Assembly: GCF_000143535.2 (NCBI RefSeq)
Contig: NC_037325.1
Coordinates: forward strand, 186,001 to 250,000
DNA from: Botrytis cinerea B05.10
Lineage: Eukaryota; Ascomycota; Leotiomycetes; Helotiales; Sclerotiniaceae
DNA length: 64,000 bases
Direction of reading: 5' to 3'
This document shows, one piece after another, positions 35,709 through 46,912 of the stretch (position 1 is the stretch's first letter; each line of letters starts with the position of its first letter). Below the pieces are notes generated by a model. That model did not search any database, was not told the DNA's origin, and was given only the letters and a program-made list of their open reading frames with translations. The position numbers and the translations under genes are program-made.

Positions 35709-37787
35709 ATGATCCCTCACATTTCAAACATTAGTACTGTTCTTGCACTTAGTATCTCTTTGGCAACAGCTTCTGTTCTGCCAAAGGATAGTCAGGTTAG
35801 CAATTCGACCAAACAATGGACGTTCGATGAAGTATGTACACCCCATGACCCCCTTCCCAGACAGAAAGAATTGCCATGCCAGTTCTTATTAATTAATTAT
35901 CTTCTAGATTCCAGCTTCAGCCGATCTCATCTGGTATCCATGTTTTTTGGACTATTCCTGTGCCATGTTGAATGTAAACATCCCCCTACAATAAAAATTC
36001 TAACTCCTGGATGTTGACATTCTAAACTGCAGGTTCCTCTTGATTATTCTAAACCAAGCGGAACACGTGCCTCCGTTCCGTTGATCATGATAGCTGCCCA
36101 GAATAATTCAACTGATGGTCCATACCAAGGAATGCTTCTCACTAATCCAGGTATACTTCTTACCCTTGTTATCTCGTATCTCTTTTCACTTCATGACTGA
36201 TATTTCCAGGTGGTCCTGGTAATGCAGGTGTTGATTTTCTTCTCGAAGATGGATACTCAATTCTACTTCCGGTCATAGGAACCAATTATGACGTTGTAGC
36301 TTTTGATCCCAGAGGAATGGGTCGTAGTATTCCACTCGCGGATTGTTCGTCTTCCAGTTCATCCAAACTCCGTCGACGGAATTTTGGGCTTTCGGGACCG
36401 GAATTGGATACATCCTATTGGACTGAGGAGTTTCAAACTGCTCTGCAGTTTGGAGCTGAATGTAATGCAACATTGGGAGGGCCAGATGAGGCTGGACAGC
36501 ATATGTCTACAGCGGTTCTTGCTGCAGACATGCTCAGTATTGTTGATGCTTTTGCTAAGACAAAACGTGGTCAAGATGTCAGCTCATCATCTCTGCTCAA
36601 CTATTGGGGGTTTAGTTATGGGTCTTTCATTGGTGAAACATTTGCGTCAATGTACCCAGGACGAGTTGGTCGGCTTGCAGTTGATGGTATGTTGGATATG
36701 AGCTTCCATATTCACAGTACTAATTCATTCCAGGTGTTGTCGATCCCGAGGATTACATTTCTGGAACAGAATTGAAGGATATTTACTTAGAGGATGCCGT
36801 GATTGACTCCTTTTTCACATATTGTCATTTGGCAGGTCCTTCACTCTGTGATTTCTACACAGGTAACAGCTCTAAAGATATTCATACTCGCTTTGAAAAT
36901 ATTTTCCTCCCACTCAACGCATCATACGCTTTCGCCCAGAACTGGACAAATGCCACCACCATTCAAGAATCTCTCGAATCCATCAAATCTACAGTCAGGT
37001 TGACGGCCTATACACCTATTAACTCCTTTCCTATCCTCGCTACCCAACTCGTTGCGTACGAAGCCGCTCTCTCAAATTTGACCTTCTCCGCGATCGAAGC
37101 TGCAAGTAGTATTGGTGCCACAACAACCAACGTATTAGGTACTGTTCCCCAACTAACCGAATGGTTTATCGGTGCATTCTGTGGTGAAATTCCTTCGGTT
37201 TATGGAAAGACATACGAAGAACTCAAACCACATATCGACACGATTGAAGAGGAAAGCTTCTTGACTGGAGAGATATGGGCTACAACTCTAGTACTATGCT
37301 CAGGGTGGCCTATCACTGCAACTTGGAGATTCACTGGTAAGTGGAAATGCCACACTTAATCAGTTTTGACTGACTATCATAGGTCCCTTTGGTGGTGATA
37401 CAAAGAATCCTATTTTGTTCATCAGTAACACCCTCGATCCAGCCACCCCTATTGGGAAGTAAGTCTACTCTTCTTATCTAGCATCGTTGCAAAATTAATC
37501 ATCATCATTGTACAGTAGTCAAAAATTGGCGCCGAGATTCAAAGATGCTCAGATACTCACAATAGAAGCTATTGGTGTAAGTACTTCAATCTCCTTTTCA
37601 TGCTAGATTCCTCTAATTTGTATAGCACACTTCGATGGCAGCCAACAATTCTTGTGCAAATGAGAAGATATATCACTACTTTCAAACTGGTAATCTTCCG
37701 GGTCATGATTCAAGATGCGTTGTAGAAGTTGGGCCTTTTGGGGTTACTCCTGAGAGTTCGGTTGTTGCTGAAAAAGACTATTATTAG
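35709..37787 (+). CDS. Secreted alpha/beta hydrolase, tripeptidyl aminopeptidase-like (TAP)
   Basis: Eight exons: 35709-35831, 35908-35973, 36033-36150, 36210-36686, 36734-37336, 37383-37458, 37516-37576 and 37626-37787. They give 561 aa with every junction in frame. A signal peptide is evident (VLALSISLATASVLP). The oxyanion-hole motif NPGGPGNAG is followed by FDPRGMGRS and the nucleophile elbow WGFSYGS (Ser238). The C-terminal TAP-like domain carries FISNTLDPATPIGN (acid) and the catalytic His in IGHTSMA. This order matches secreted prolyl/tripeptidyl aminopeptidases (family S33) that trim N-terminal peptides outside the cell. Many N-glycosylation sequons (NSTD, NATL, NSSK, NWTN) support secretion. 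Introns are small (46-76 nt). Confidence 0.9.
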
Positions 37788-38462
37788 AATAATGGTTGTA
37801 AGAGTACTATTTGGATTCTCATGGTTTCGATAGTTGATCTTAGTCTTCATTCGGAATTCTTAGAATTGGGGAAAAGGATGAAAAGCAAGCATCTCCTTGT
37901 ATTTTTCTAATCTCTGTAATCATTCCATGCATAAATTATCTAATCGTCTGAATTTGGTGTTTCTAACATGAGATGCTCTGATACTAATAAGATTTCTCCA
38001 TTCTTAAGGAAAGACTTGAATCTCATGTAATTAATATGACTGCAGGAGGCAGGGCAATCTAGCACATTCGATGGTGTAAACTTCAAAGAGAACATTCAAA
38101 GTCTCCCAAAATATTTCATTCCAAGCAGAGCTCGTATATGCTTAAACGAAATGTGTTTTGCTAAATTCTTAATGTTATTTCTAGTTTTGCAGTATATCAT
38201 TATGCTGATTGCTGCACTAGTATCACCTCACCAGACCAATAGCGACATATTTCACCTCGTTTTATGATACATCTTAATCGTGGCCTATTGTCACTTGTAC
38301 TGCTGACGATATGAATTTTACTCTTTTCATTGTGGAAATATTATCTTATAAATCCAGCATCACAATGTGTATTCCACGAATCTACATTTCCGAATATCTC
38401 ATCACCCACAATCATATCCAGCACTCAACCAGACAACTCTCTAAACTCGGCCTCAAATTGCT
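37788..38462. other. Convergent 3' spacer
   Basis: A 675-bp AT-rich region between two converging genes. No coding features. Confidence 0.4.
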
Positions 38463-39338
38463 TCAGAAATCCCACTGATATCCACATCCACTCGTGCTAG
38501 CATACCCCTGGAACTTCAGCTCTGCATCTGCTATCGCTCTATCTCTCTCAGAACAATTGCTATAAACCTCCGTATGCTGCACACACACACAATCCCTATA
38601 ATCGAAAATCTTCGGAGGATAAGGCAGCATGGTCTTACAATACCCAGTGAGATGGACGCGATCAAAAGTTCTCTCCAATCTCTCACTATCCTTATCCACC
38701 CGCCTACCACTCTCCCCTTCAGTATCCCCCTCACTACACCATCCCACCCCCTCTCCACTCAATCCCCCATACCCTCTAAACCCACCCAAAACAACCTTCT
38801 CAATACTATCCCAAAATCCAAAGATCCCCACCCAAAAAAACGGGGCAAGGTGTGCTCCCCCCAAAAGACGAACATCCGCTCCCGAATATCCCTTTGCCAA
38901 CTCTCTATTCATATATCTCCACCACCTAGCACCCCTCTCCCATTTCTCACTCGCAATTTCATCCTCTGTCTTCTCAATCTCCGGCAATATTGGCGAATGA
39001 AAAGGCAGCATCTCATAGAGTCCCGTTTCTTCGCTCTTGACTTCCATTTCATAATCCTCGCATCGATATGCATCAACTCCTTTACCTATCGCCATGAATT
39101 CCGTGTCCCAAGACTTCCAGCTCTGTGCGGAGAACATGTCGGAGTGTTCTTTTTGGAGAGCGAGAATGAAGGAATGGTATTCAGTTATGAGTTTTATATC
39201 GGCGTAGGGTTTGTCGAGAGACAATGGATGGGTGCAATCAAGGGGGTCGTAAATATTGATTCTGCAGGCGTTTTCGTGGAGGGAAAGAAGATTACGGGTT
39301 TGGAGGAGAGCAATCTGGATGTGTTGTTTGATGGGCAT
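38463..39338 (-). CDS. Hypothetical protein
   Basis: A single long frame of 291 codons from ATG 39338. The frame stays open 47 more codons upstream without an ATG, and a good acceptor (TTAACTAACCACCAAATAG) lies at about 39403-39421, so an upstream exon may be missing from this model. The protein is helical and Glu/Lys-rich in its first half (EKTEDEIASEKWERGARWW), then hydrophobic-aromatic (HLAPFFWVGIFGFWDSIEK). It ends in a Cys-containing segment (GYCKTMLPYPPK, RDCVCVQ, YSNC, GCGYQWDF). I do not recognise the family. The opposite strand has a 261-codon frame over the same interval, judged to be a shadow. Confidence 0.6.
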   Translation of the reverse strand: MPIKQHIQIALLQTRNLLSLHENACRINIYDPLDCTHPLSLDKPYADIKLITEYHSFILALQKEHSDMFSAQSWKSWDTEFMAIGKGVDAYRCEDYEMEVKSEETGLYEMLPFHSPILPEIEKTEDEIASEKWERGARWWRYMNRELAKGYSGADVRLLGGAHLAPFFWVGIFGFWDSIEKVVLGGFRGYGGLSGEGVGWCSEGDTEGESGRRVDKDSERLERTFDRVHLTGYCKTMLPYPPKIFDYRDCVCVQHTEVYSNCSERDRAIADAELKFQGYASTSGCGYQWDF

Positions 39339-40689
39339 CGAATCTTTGGAGGAGGCTAGGAGGGCGAGAATGAGATGTGTATGAGCGATGACTATTTGGT
39401 GGTTAGTTAATTGAAAGTGAGAAAATGAGCAGTGAAAGGATATTTGATATGATGGAAGAATAGAGAACAAAATCAACAAAGATAGTCATGGCGGAGAGAA
39501 TTATATATATATCAAAGCCTTCATTAATACAAGTAAACCATCTAACTCACAAATATATCCATGGTCCTTGATTTGAAAAAGTAAATCATTACATTTCTGA
39601 TAGCAGATAGCTGCTTGTTGTGTATCACTCGAGAGCTTATATGCGGCGTTGATCTGATGCATCGGTTAGTATTACCATAATGAATCCTACTTGCTAGTCT
39701 TAGACCGGCAAGCAATAGATAGATCGAAGAGTCGAGATGGAGGAATAGACAGAACTATCCGATGAAAAACTTACTTCTTCAACCATACCGATATAATCGA
39801 TCACAGGCCATTGCGTCTGCATCTTGCGTATCGTAAGCAAATATCTGCGCTTTGATTAAATACTAGACAGCGCTATTCGTATCTGAATTTCTTTTTTTTA
39901 GGGTGTTGTATATTGATATTCAAGAAAAGTGGATGATCTATTCCTCAAAGGCAAGTAGATGAGCGAGGAGGAAATTTTCTAGCAATAAATAACATTGGTA
40001 GCCTTGTATGTACGGAAGCGTTATTATGAAGACTTGAGTGAATTGACCGTAAATTCGGTTGAAGAGGAGTGGTTAATCAATATGTAAATTGTGAAAGTGA
40101 ACATGTACAGCCCGGAAACTACAACAGAAGGCTGAAAAATATCAGACGAGAGCCCCTATGCTCGACGAAAAATGTCGTTTATTCTTGAATGCCAACTTTG
40201 GTGGCACTAGTATCAACAAGATCCTTCCTCAACTCTTCCTGGCTAATTTCCCTATGAAATTTCAATGACTTCATATCAAATTCCTCTCTCCCTGTCTTCG
40301 CTTATCTCTGTGATACAACTCCCAGCCTTTTGCATGTCTCTTCCACCACTCAAAGACAGAATCCCATTAATTTATTTCCCTCAGCCTTCATCGATTAGGG
40401 AAAGCAATCACACGCAAAAGATGGTTGAGTAATGAGAGGGTAGAAAGTAGAAAGTCAACTTTTTGCCAAGCAGTTTGTCCGTTCTGGAGCCTCGAGGATT
40501 GCCGCCATGAGGAAACCGGAAGGGAAAGGAAGTAGAAATGAGGGGTGCATGGCGAGACAGGACGACAGAACAGTGATTATGAACTGGCACTATGTGATGA
40601 GATTTATTTTATTTTCATTTCTGTAGTAAACTCTTATATCTAAAACAAATAGTACCAAGGCAATGTTCATACGTATATGAAACATTAAT
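39339..40689. other. Intergenic spacer
   Basis: About 1.35 kb with no supported gene. It includes the upstream part of the hypothetical gene and the 3' end of the LysRS gene. Confidence 0.4.
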
Positions 40690-42567
40690 TTACTTGTGTG
40701 TAATTCCCTCTACAGGAATTCTGTCAGCACCTGCTTCCTCCACTACAGTGTGGATATTTACTTCCTCCTTCATGAATGGGAAGGTCAAGACCTCCTTGAT
40801 ACTGTAGTTATCGGTTAAGAACATGACCAGACGATCAATTCCCATACCCCAACCAGCTGTTGGTGGTAAACCGAACTCAAGTGCTCTGACAAAGTTCTCG
40901 TCGATCATTTGAGCTTCATCATCACCTTGATCCTTTTGTCTAGCTTGCTCTTCAAATCTGAGGCGTTGCTCGAATGGATCATTCAACTCGGTATATGCGT
41001 TAACAATCTCCTTCTTGCAAACGAATGCCTCGAAACGTTCACACAAACCAGGCTTGCTACGGTGGTTCTTAGCGAGTGGTGACATCATCTTTGGGTGCTC
41101 AGTGATGAAAGTTGGGTTAATGCAGGTTTCTTCGATGAATTCACCAACAAGCTTGTCAAGCATACGGGCGTTTGTAAGAGGAGGTGAGCATTCAACCTTC
41201 ATCTTCTTGAGAACTCTCTTGAAGAATTCATTGGATTCGTCAGTGTGCAACTCATCCGCAGGTGGGAACTTCTCTCCGGTTGCTTCCTCGAGAGCTGGGA
41301 TCATCTCAATACGCTTCCAAGGGGCAGCCCAGTTGACTTCATATTCTTCTCCGTGTTGAGTATGGAACTTAGTCGTTGTGCCTCCAGTGATGTGCTTGAC
41401 AAGACCAGAGACCAATTCTTCGGTCATATCCATGGTATCATAAACATCGGCATATGCCATATAGAACTCACAGGTTGTGAACTCGGGGTTGTGTGTAAGA
41501 TCGATACCTTCGTTACGGAATTGACGTCCCATCTCATAAACACGGTTCATACCACCAACGACAAGCATCTTAAGGTAAAGTTCTGGAGCAATACGCATAA
41601 ACATGTCCATGTTGAGATCATTGTGGTGAGTCTTAAATGGCTTGGCTGTAGCACCTCCAGCAATTGAATTCATCATAGGAGTCTCCACTTCTTTGAAATC
41701 CCTCGAGTTAAAGTAATTGCGAATATATGCAGTCATGTCGGAACGAGTCATGAGAACCTTTCGGCTAGCGTCATTCATGATCAAATCGAGATATCTCTGG
41801 CGATGTCTCTTTTCGTTATCCTTGAATCCGTAGTACTCATCTGGAAGTTGTTGCACACAAGGGGTGAGTAAAATGATCTCTGTCGCAAAGATCGAAAGTT
41901 CTCCCTCTTCTCCCTTCTCAATCTTGTTCTTTGGCGCAGTTCGTCCTGGGTATCCAACAATACCAATAACATCACCACGACGTAAAGGCTCATGCTGACT
42001 CTCAAACGCCGGGGCTCCTTCTCTAGACTCCTGGAGTTGGCACATAACTTGAATCTTGGTATCCTCAGACTTGACATCGTAGAAGACAAGCTTGTTTCCC
42101 GAAGCACGCTTGTTGTAGATTCTGGCTCCTAAGCGGATCTCCACGTCTTTCTTGTGTTCTCCTGACTTCAAATGACCGAAATCCTTGGCGAAGTTCTGCA
42201 AGTTGTAGTTCTGGTGAAATTTGTGTACGTATGGGTCGGGGGAGTTGGCTTCTTGCTTTTGGTATGCTGCTTGCATCTTCTTGATTTGTCGCGAACGAAT
42301 CTCGAAGTATTGCTATGAATCAATTGTCAGTCAATATTTAAAGTCGAAACTCCGAGAGATAAATACTCTTGGATCCAAATCCTTCTCCTCGGCTTCAGCA
42401 TTGCTCTTCTTGGCCGCGGCTGGTCTTGCTGGAAGAGCGGCAGCTTTCTTTGCTTTCTCTTCTTCCTTTTGTCTCTGCTTCTGTCTCTTCTTCAATTCGG
42501 TCTTGGAGACCATCTCTCCAGTGACCTCATCGAGTAGCTTAGCTACGCTTTCCGTTGGTGCCGACAT
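40690..42567 (-). CDS. KRS1: Cytoplasmic lysyl-tRNA synthetase (class II)
   Basis: Two exons, 42367-42567 and 40690-42312 (54-nt phase-0 intron), give 607 aa. The protein begins with a Lys/Arg-rich N-terminal extension ([20 protein letters not shown]), typical of eukaryotic cytosolic LysRS and used for tRNA binding. Next is the OB-fold anticodon-binding domain ([20 protein letters not shown] onward). Class II motif 2 is [20 protein letters not shown], and motif 3 is [13 protein letters not shown] at about residue 554. The enzyme charges tRNA-Lys with lysine using ATP. Length and motif order are normal, and the start agrees with [15 protein letters not shown]. No mitochondrial targeting sequence is evident. 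It is an essential housekeeping gene. Confidence 0.97.
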
Positions 42568-43573
42568 GATTGCGGTTTATACAATTGTGTTGTGAATGAA
42601 CAAAACAATGGTAAAAAGGTGAGGGGAGGTCGTCGATTTATTTACAAAAATTATGGTGGGATGAGTTTGGCGGGGTTGAGTCACTTGTTAGTGTGACTCG
42701 CTAGCGTGTGGACATGACTCTAATTTATAGCAGCGGGATCAACCAGAGACTAAAGTGGCATTAGATAACAATAAATCAATCGGTGCGTCGGGTCAATACA
42801 GCTAATCTAAGTTACTTGATAAGTAAGCGTTATAGCGGCACCGTGGCCAATGGCTACGGCGGCTCTAGATAATACCTACAGTCTGGAATAAGATCGTAAA
42901 TCAAATTATTTATCCACGCCTTGATGTAAATATAACAAGGGAAACATCAGTATCAGAATCCAGCCCCCTTTTCAAAATTTCACTATTAATCAGATAATCA
43001 TTATTTGAAGGCTAACTCTGCAAAAACTATTTTTCTGGCTTTAAATTGACCAGCTATATCAATTTCACTATATTTAGACCACTTTTTGCCGTTGTAAAGT
43101 GTTGATGTAGTCGTGGTACTTCAATTTTGGTGAGCTTGGCTACTGCATTCTATATCTCTCCCCTCGAGGAGAAATGAAGCTCGCCTTCCCTCTTTCATTC
43201 TTATATCTATCATAAAACATACTGTTCTGTTGTTACAAGAACAGGCACCCAGTGTTCTTTTACTCTTTTGATATCACGTCTCCATTTATGGATAAATGTA
43301 AATATGTCAATGAGATTACCCAAAAGATATTTACAGTAAAAGCTAGCCATTCGCCTGATTCCATGGGTATCACGCGCTGATTGAATGAACCATATTCCCA
43401 AATCAAAAAAGGACCCATTCGTAAGACAAATCACATCTCATTCTTACCCTTCGCATTACATACAACGCCTCTGCGTCATATGTCCTATACCTCGGACCAC
43501 AAGTGCCATTATATCTTCCCTGTCGCCAACTGTCAACACACCCGTCCACTTCCTGAAATCTACTCATCTCCAC
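42568..43573. other. Intergenic spacer between LysRS and RAP1
   Basis: One kilobase upstream of the LysRS gene and downstream of RAP1. The first 50 nt hold AC-rich leader sequence next to the LysRS start. No supported ORF. Confidence 0.4.
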
Positions 43574-46455
43574 TCATTGATCAATCTCACTGAGATTACG
43601 CAAGAACTTAATCCTCGCATTAACTCTCCCATCACCATGTTTCCCCCTAATTCTCTCATACTCTTTTCCTTTCCTCTTCTTTAACGCATTATCGTCTCTC
43701 AGAGTCCAGACTCCTGCTAAATCGTCCGGTATCCCGCGTCCCATTTGCAACTGGTTCATAACTGGACTTGCAGTATCAAAGTCATAGGTTGATGCTATTA
43801 AAGCTTTGTAGATAATATCTTCGGAATAGCCAAGGTCAATATATTTAGCGAACTCAATTTCAACGGCGTCTGGTGAATCTGCTTCTGCTTCCGACTTGGA
43901 AGAAGAATCCCGAGATAAATCAATGATGGAACCTGGGGTCCCTTTCCTCGGGACTGGATTTGAAGATGCTATTGGGGCTTGATTATCAATGTCTGGGTAA
44001 TGAAAGTCTTGTGTCTCTGGCTCAATGAGTTTTTTTGCTGGAGCTCTCCGGATTAAACTTGGTGATTTCTTTTGCTGAGTACGAAATATTCTTTCTCGAG
44101 TTTCAAGATCTCTACTATCCTCACCGCTACTACCATCATCACCCTCATTAACTTGGTATTTGAGTGGCGACGTATGACGAGATGGTTTTGTAGCATTAAA
44201 AATATGTTCTGGGGTCGATGGAATCTCTACCTCTCTACCTTTACCCTTATCAGTCCTAACACGTTTAGCTTTACGCTTAGGGTTGATTGCCGAAGATTCG
44301 CTATGGTTGGACAATCCATCAGAGTCAATCGCGCGCTTCTTAGTGGACATGGTTGAGAATTGCTTAGAATTTTTCAATGGTGGTAGTTCTACAACTTCGT
44401 CGTCATCCTCTACATCCCTTTCATGGCCAGTGGGTCGTTGGACACTGCGTATAATTGAATCAGCAAACTGAGAAGCTATCGAAGTATCATCTGGCGAGGC
44501 CGCGAACATAAGGATACTCCGCGGGTCATTCTCTTCTTCGGTTACGACTTTTTCAAATTCGGATAGAATTTCGTCATAACAGCTCTTCAAATCTTGCGCA
44601 GCCTCGGAACGGTTGGCAATAGGGAAGCTTAATTTATCAGCCACCTCTTGCCATTGACTTTCGGCGTTTATCTTTTCAAAGCCTCCAAATACCATGACGA
44701 TTTGCCAAAGTCTGAAGAGGGAAATTTGTTTTCCACGAATTCTGGGATTAAAGATTGGTTCTTCTTCATCCTCCTCACAGAATTGTTTTAGGGTAAGCGT
44801 GAAGTAGTCCTCTTCGGTCGTCAGCGAATTCATAAAAGGCCTTTGTTCCAAATCAAATTCCACAGGTGCTGCCTCTGGTGTCTTTGGTTCTTGGTCGACT
44901 TTTGATTTAGCATTGCGAGAAGGTGTAGCAGAACTTCGAGCAGTGGCTTTTACTAAAGCTTCTTCAAACTGGGGCGGAGAATGCTTTGTTTTTGCGTTTA
45001 CTTCTACTGGCGTGCTTAGTTTTGAATCGCTTATTGGTTTAACGTTGATAGAGGACGTCGCTGAGCTTTGGGTAGCAATTTCGGGTGAGTCTTTCTTCTG
45101 CTTGTAGGTAGAATGCTTTGTTCGTGTTGAGACTTCAGGTGTATTTAGTTTTGGATCAACTCTTGATTCTGTATTGTGAGATGTAGCGGAGCTTTTGGCA
45201 GTAGTTTTCACTAAGGTTCTCTCCGGAATTTTGGTAGAATGGTTCGTTTGCGTGACTTCTTTCGGACTTCTACCGCTCAGGGGACTAGAAACATGCCGAA
45301 TAAGTGGAGCTGATATAGACTTGTCACTTGTCTCTGTCTTCTTTTCCCTCTTTTTCATCTCTCGAGGGCGAAAGTCTTCATGGAAATAATTTCGCCATTC
45401 TTGAGCAGGATGTCGCCCATGCTACATATCTTCGCATGAGCGGAGTTTCGTATAGATTAACAGGTGTCAAACTTACCGTCTTAGTCCACAACCCCCAAGC
45501 CTCAATTTCTTCAGATGAATCTACTTTGCAAATGGACTCAAACTCTTCTCGTAATAGATCATCATCCTCTTTTGTAAATATTCCTCCAATCACAGGCTCT
45601 TTTATCTCCACCTCGGAGGCTGAGGCCTCTGAGTTAATTGGTCGAGATGGTTGAGGCGGTGGTCGAGAGCTCGTGGGTTTTGGCGGAGCTGTTGAGGCAG
45701 GAACCGAGACTGTTCCACTCGACGCCGCAGACTGTGCGCGTTCATGAGAAACTCTTGTTGCAAGAGGCTTAGCCAGCCCCCCTTTAGCACGCTTCTTCGG
45801 TTCCCTATCGGGAGATGGTAAATTGTCATCGTGTTCATAAGGTAAATTCCCTGCTTCATAACTGGGCAGAAGGTGCCTCTTCCAACGGTCTAGCCAGGAT
45901 TGATATGTATGATGAGGATACTGCAACAAGGATTAACTGAAGTTCAATGTAAACTATCTGAATATCAAGGAGGTATCCATACTTGTTCTGCTAATTCGAT
46001 GTATAATTCATTACCCTTGATAAATCGTCCCAGACGCTCCCCTTCCAAGACCCATTGGGTCAAGATTCGATCATCCTCAGTTGTAAAACGTGTGCGTCTG
46101 GTTTTCGCGGGTTGTGCAGCTGCTCGTTCACCACATCGATATTCGTCCATATCTACCAATTTCCCAGCCCTGGCAGAATCTTCAATAAACTTCCATGAAA
46201 TAGATCCTGGCGGCGCATCTTTTCGCATATGATCTGCGATTATATTTTCGGCATTCTTTTCGAGTTTTTCGACTTCACCCCCGTTTGACTGTCGCAATAA
46301 TTAACATGTTTCTTTCTCTTCCATTTAAGAGACGCCCTTACTCGAATTAACTCAACCCATCTTGAGCGCGAAGGAACTCGCTGAAGAATAAAGAATTTCA
46401 TTCCTTCAAAGAGGACTCCTCCGCCCCCTACACCATCATATACAACAGAAGCCAT
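43574..46455 (-). CDS. RAP1: Telomeric protein Rap1 (BRCT, Myb, ARID-like and RCT domains)
   Basis: Four exons on the minus strand (46342-46455, 45983-46288, 45477-45920, 43574-45421), all phase-0 junctions, give 903 aa. The N-terminal part (about 1-95, containing VLFEGMKFFI and SWKFIEDSARAGKLVDMDEY) is a BRCT domain. Residues about 103-160 form the Rap1 Myb domain (RTRFTTEDDRILTQW ... SWLDRWKRHLLP). A second Myb-like unit covers about 252-308 (FTKEDDDLLREEF ... AQEWRNYFHEDF). Three tandem repeats of about 43 aa lie at 347-475. An ARID/BRIGHT-like domain is at about 492-577 (FNPRIRGKQISLFRLWQIV, then MVFGGFEKI and WQEVADKL). The last 97 residues (IDLGYSEDIIYKALIAST and DDLAGVWTLRDD) are the Rap1 C-terminal (RCT) protein-interaction domain. 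In fission yeast and mammals, Rap1 joins telomeres through a TRF/Taz1 partner; the same role is inferred. It is divergent from SWF1. Confidence 0.9.
44861..45247 (-). repeat. Three in-frame tandem repeats (about 126-132 bp each) within RAP1
   Basis: Each unit encodes a protein segment of about 43 aa that opens with T(N/K)HS, carries SSATS/P in the middle and closes with (N/S/K)TP(E/V). The boundaries are about residues 347-388, 389-432 and 433-475. The DNA has diverged, so the duplication is old. Confidence 0.7.
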
Positions 46456-46912
46456 GGTTTTGGGCTTTGCGACTAAAGAGGGATCGCCGGTTGCAAGTCG
46501 TTTGAGGATAGTAAATTCGAGTGGGAGAGAAGATTTATGAGAGTAGATGTTTGAAAGAAGTCAATGCCTTCACGATATGCATTTGTTCTCATTGGTTGGC
46601 CCGATGCAAGCAAATTCTAGTGTAAAGGATTAGTTTGAGTCGCAAATTATGTGATGTTAACCTTTAACATCAACCTTCAACGCGCTCAGAAAGCCAACTC
46701 TCCGCGCGCGATCAGCTGATGACCCCTACAAAGAATGTCGGGCTTGGCAAAGATTACGTACCGAAGCAAAGGCCAACAACTATGAAACTCTCAATGCTCA
46801 CGTAAACATCAATATCACGATTTTCTAGACTGTATTGATTGACTTATTTTCTTCTTTTTGACACTTCTTTTATCTTTATGAGAACGTAGAAATCGATAAA
46901 ACTTGCTCTAAA
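46456..46912. promoter_or_regulatory. Bidirectional promoter region, RAP1 / SWF1
   Basis: Only 457 bp separate the two divergent start codons. The region contains a GCGCGCGATC run (46703-46712) and a pyrimidine-rich leader (TTTTCTTCTTTTTGACACTTC) before SWF1. Confidence 0.55.

Noticed and set aside
38574..39359. 261-codon plus-strand ORF opposite the hypothetical gene
   Set aside because: Pro/Ser/Thr-rich with odd composition, fully antisense to a frame with normal protein-like composition.
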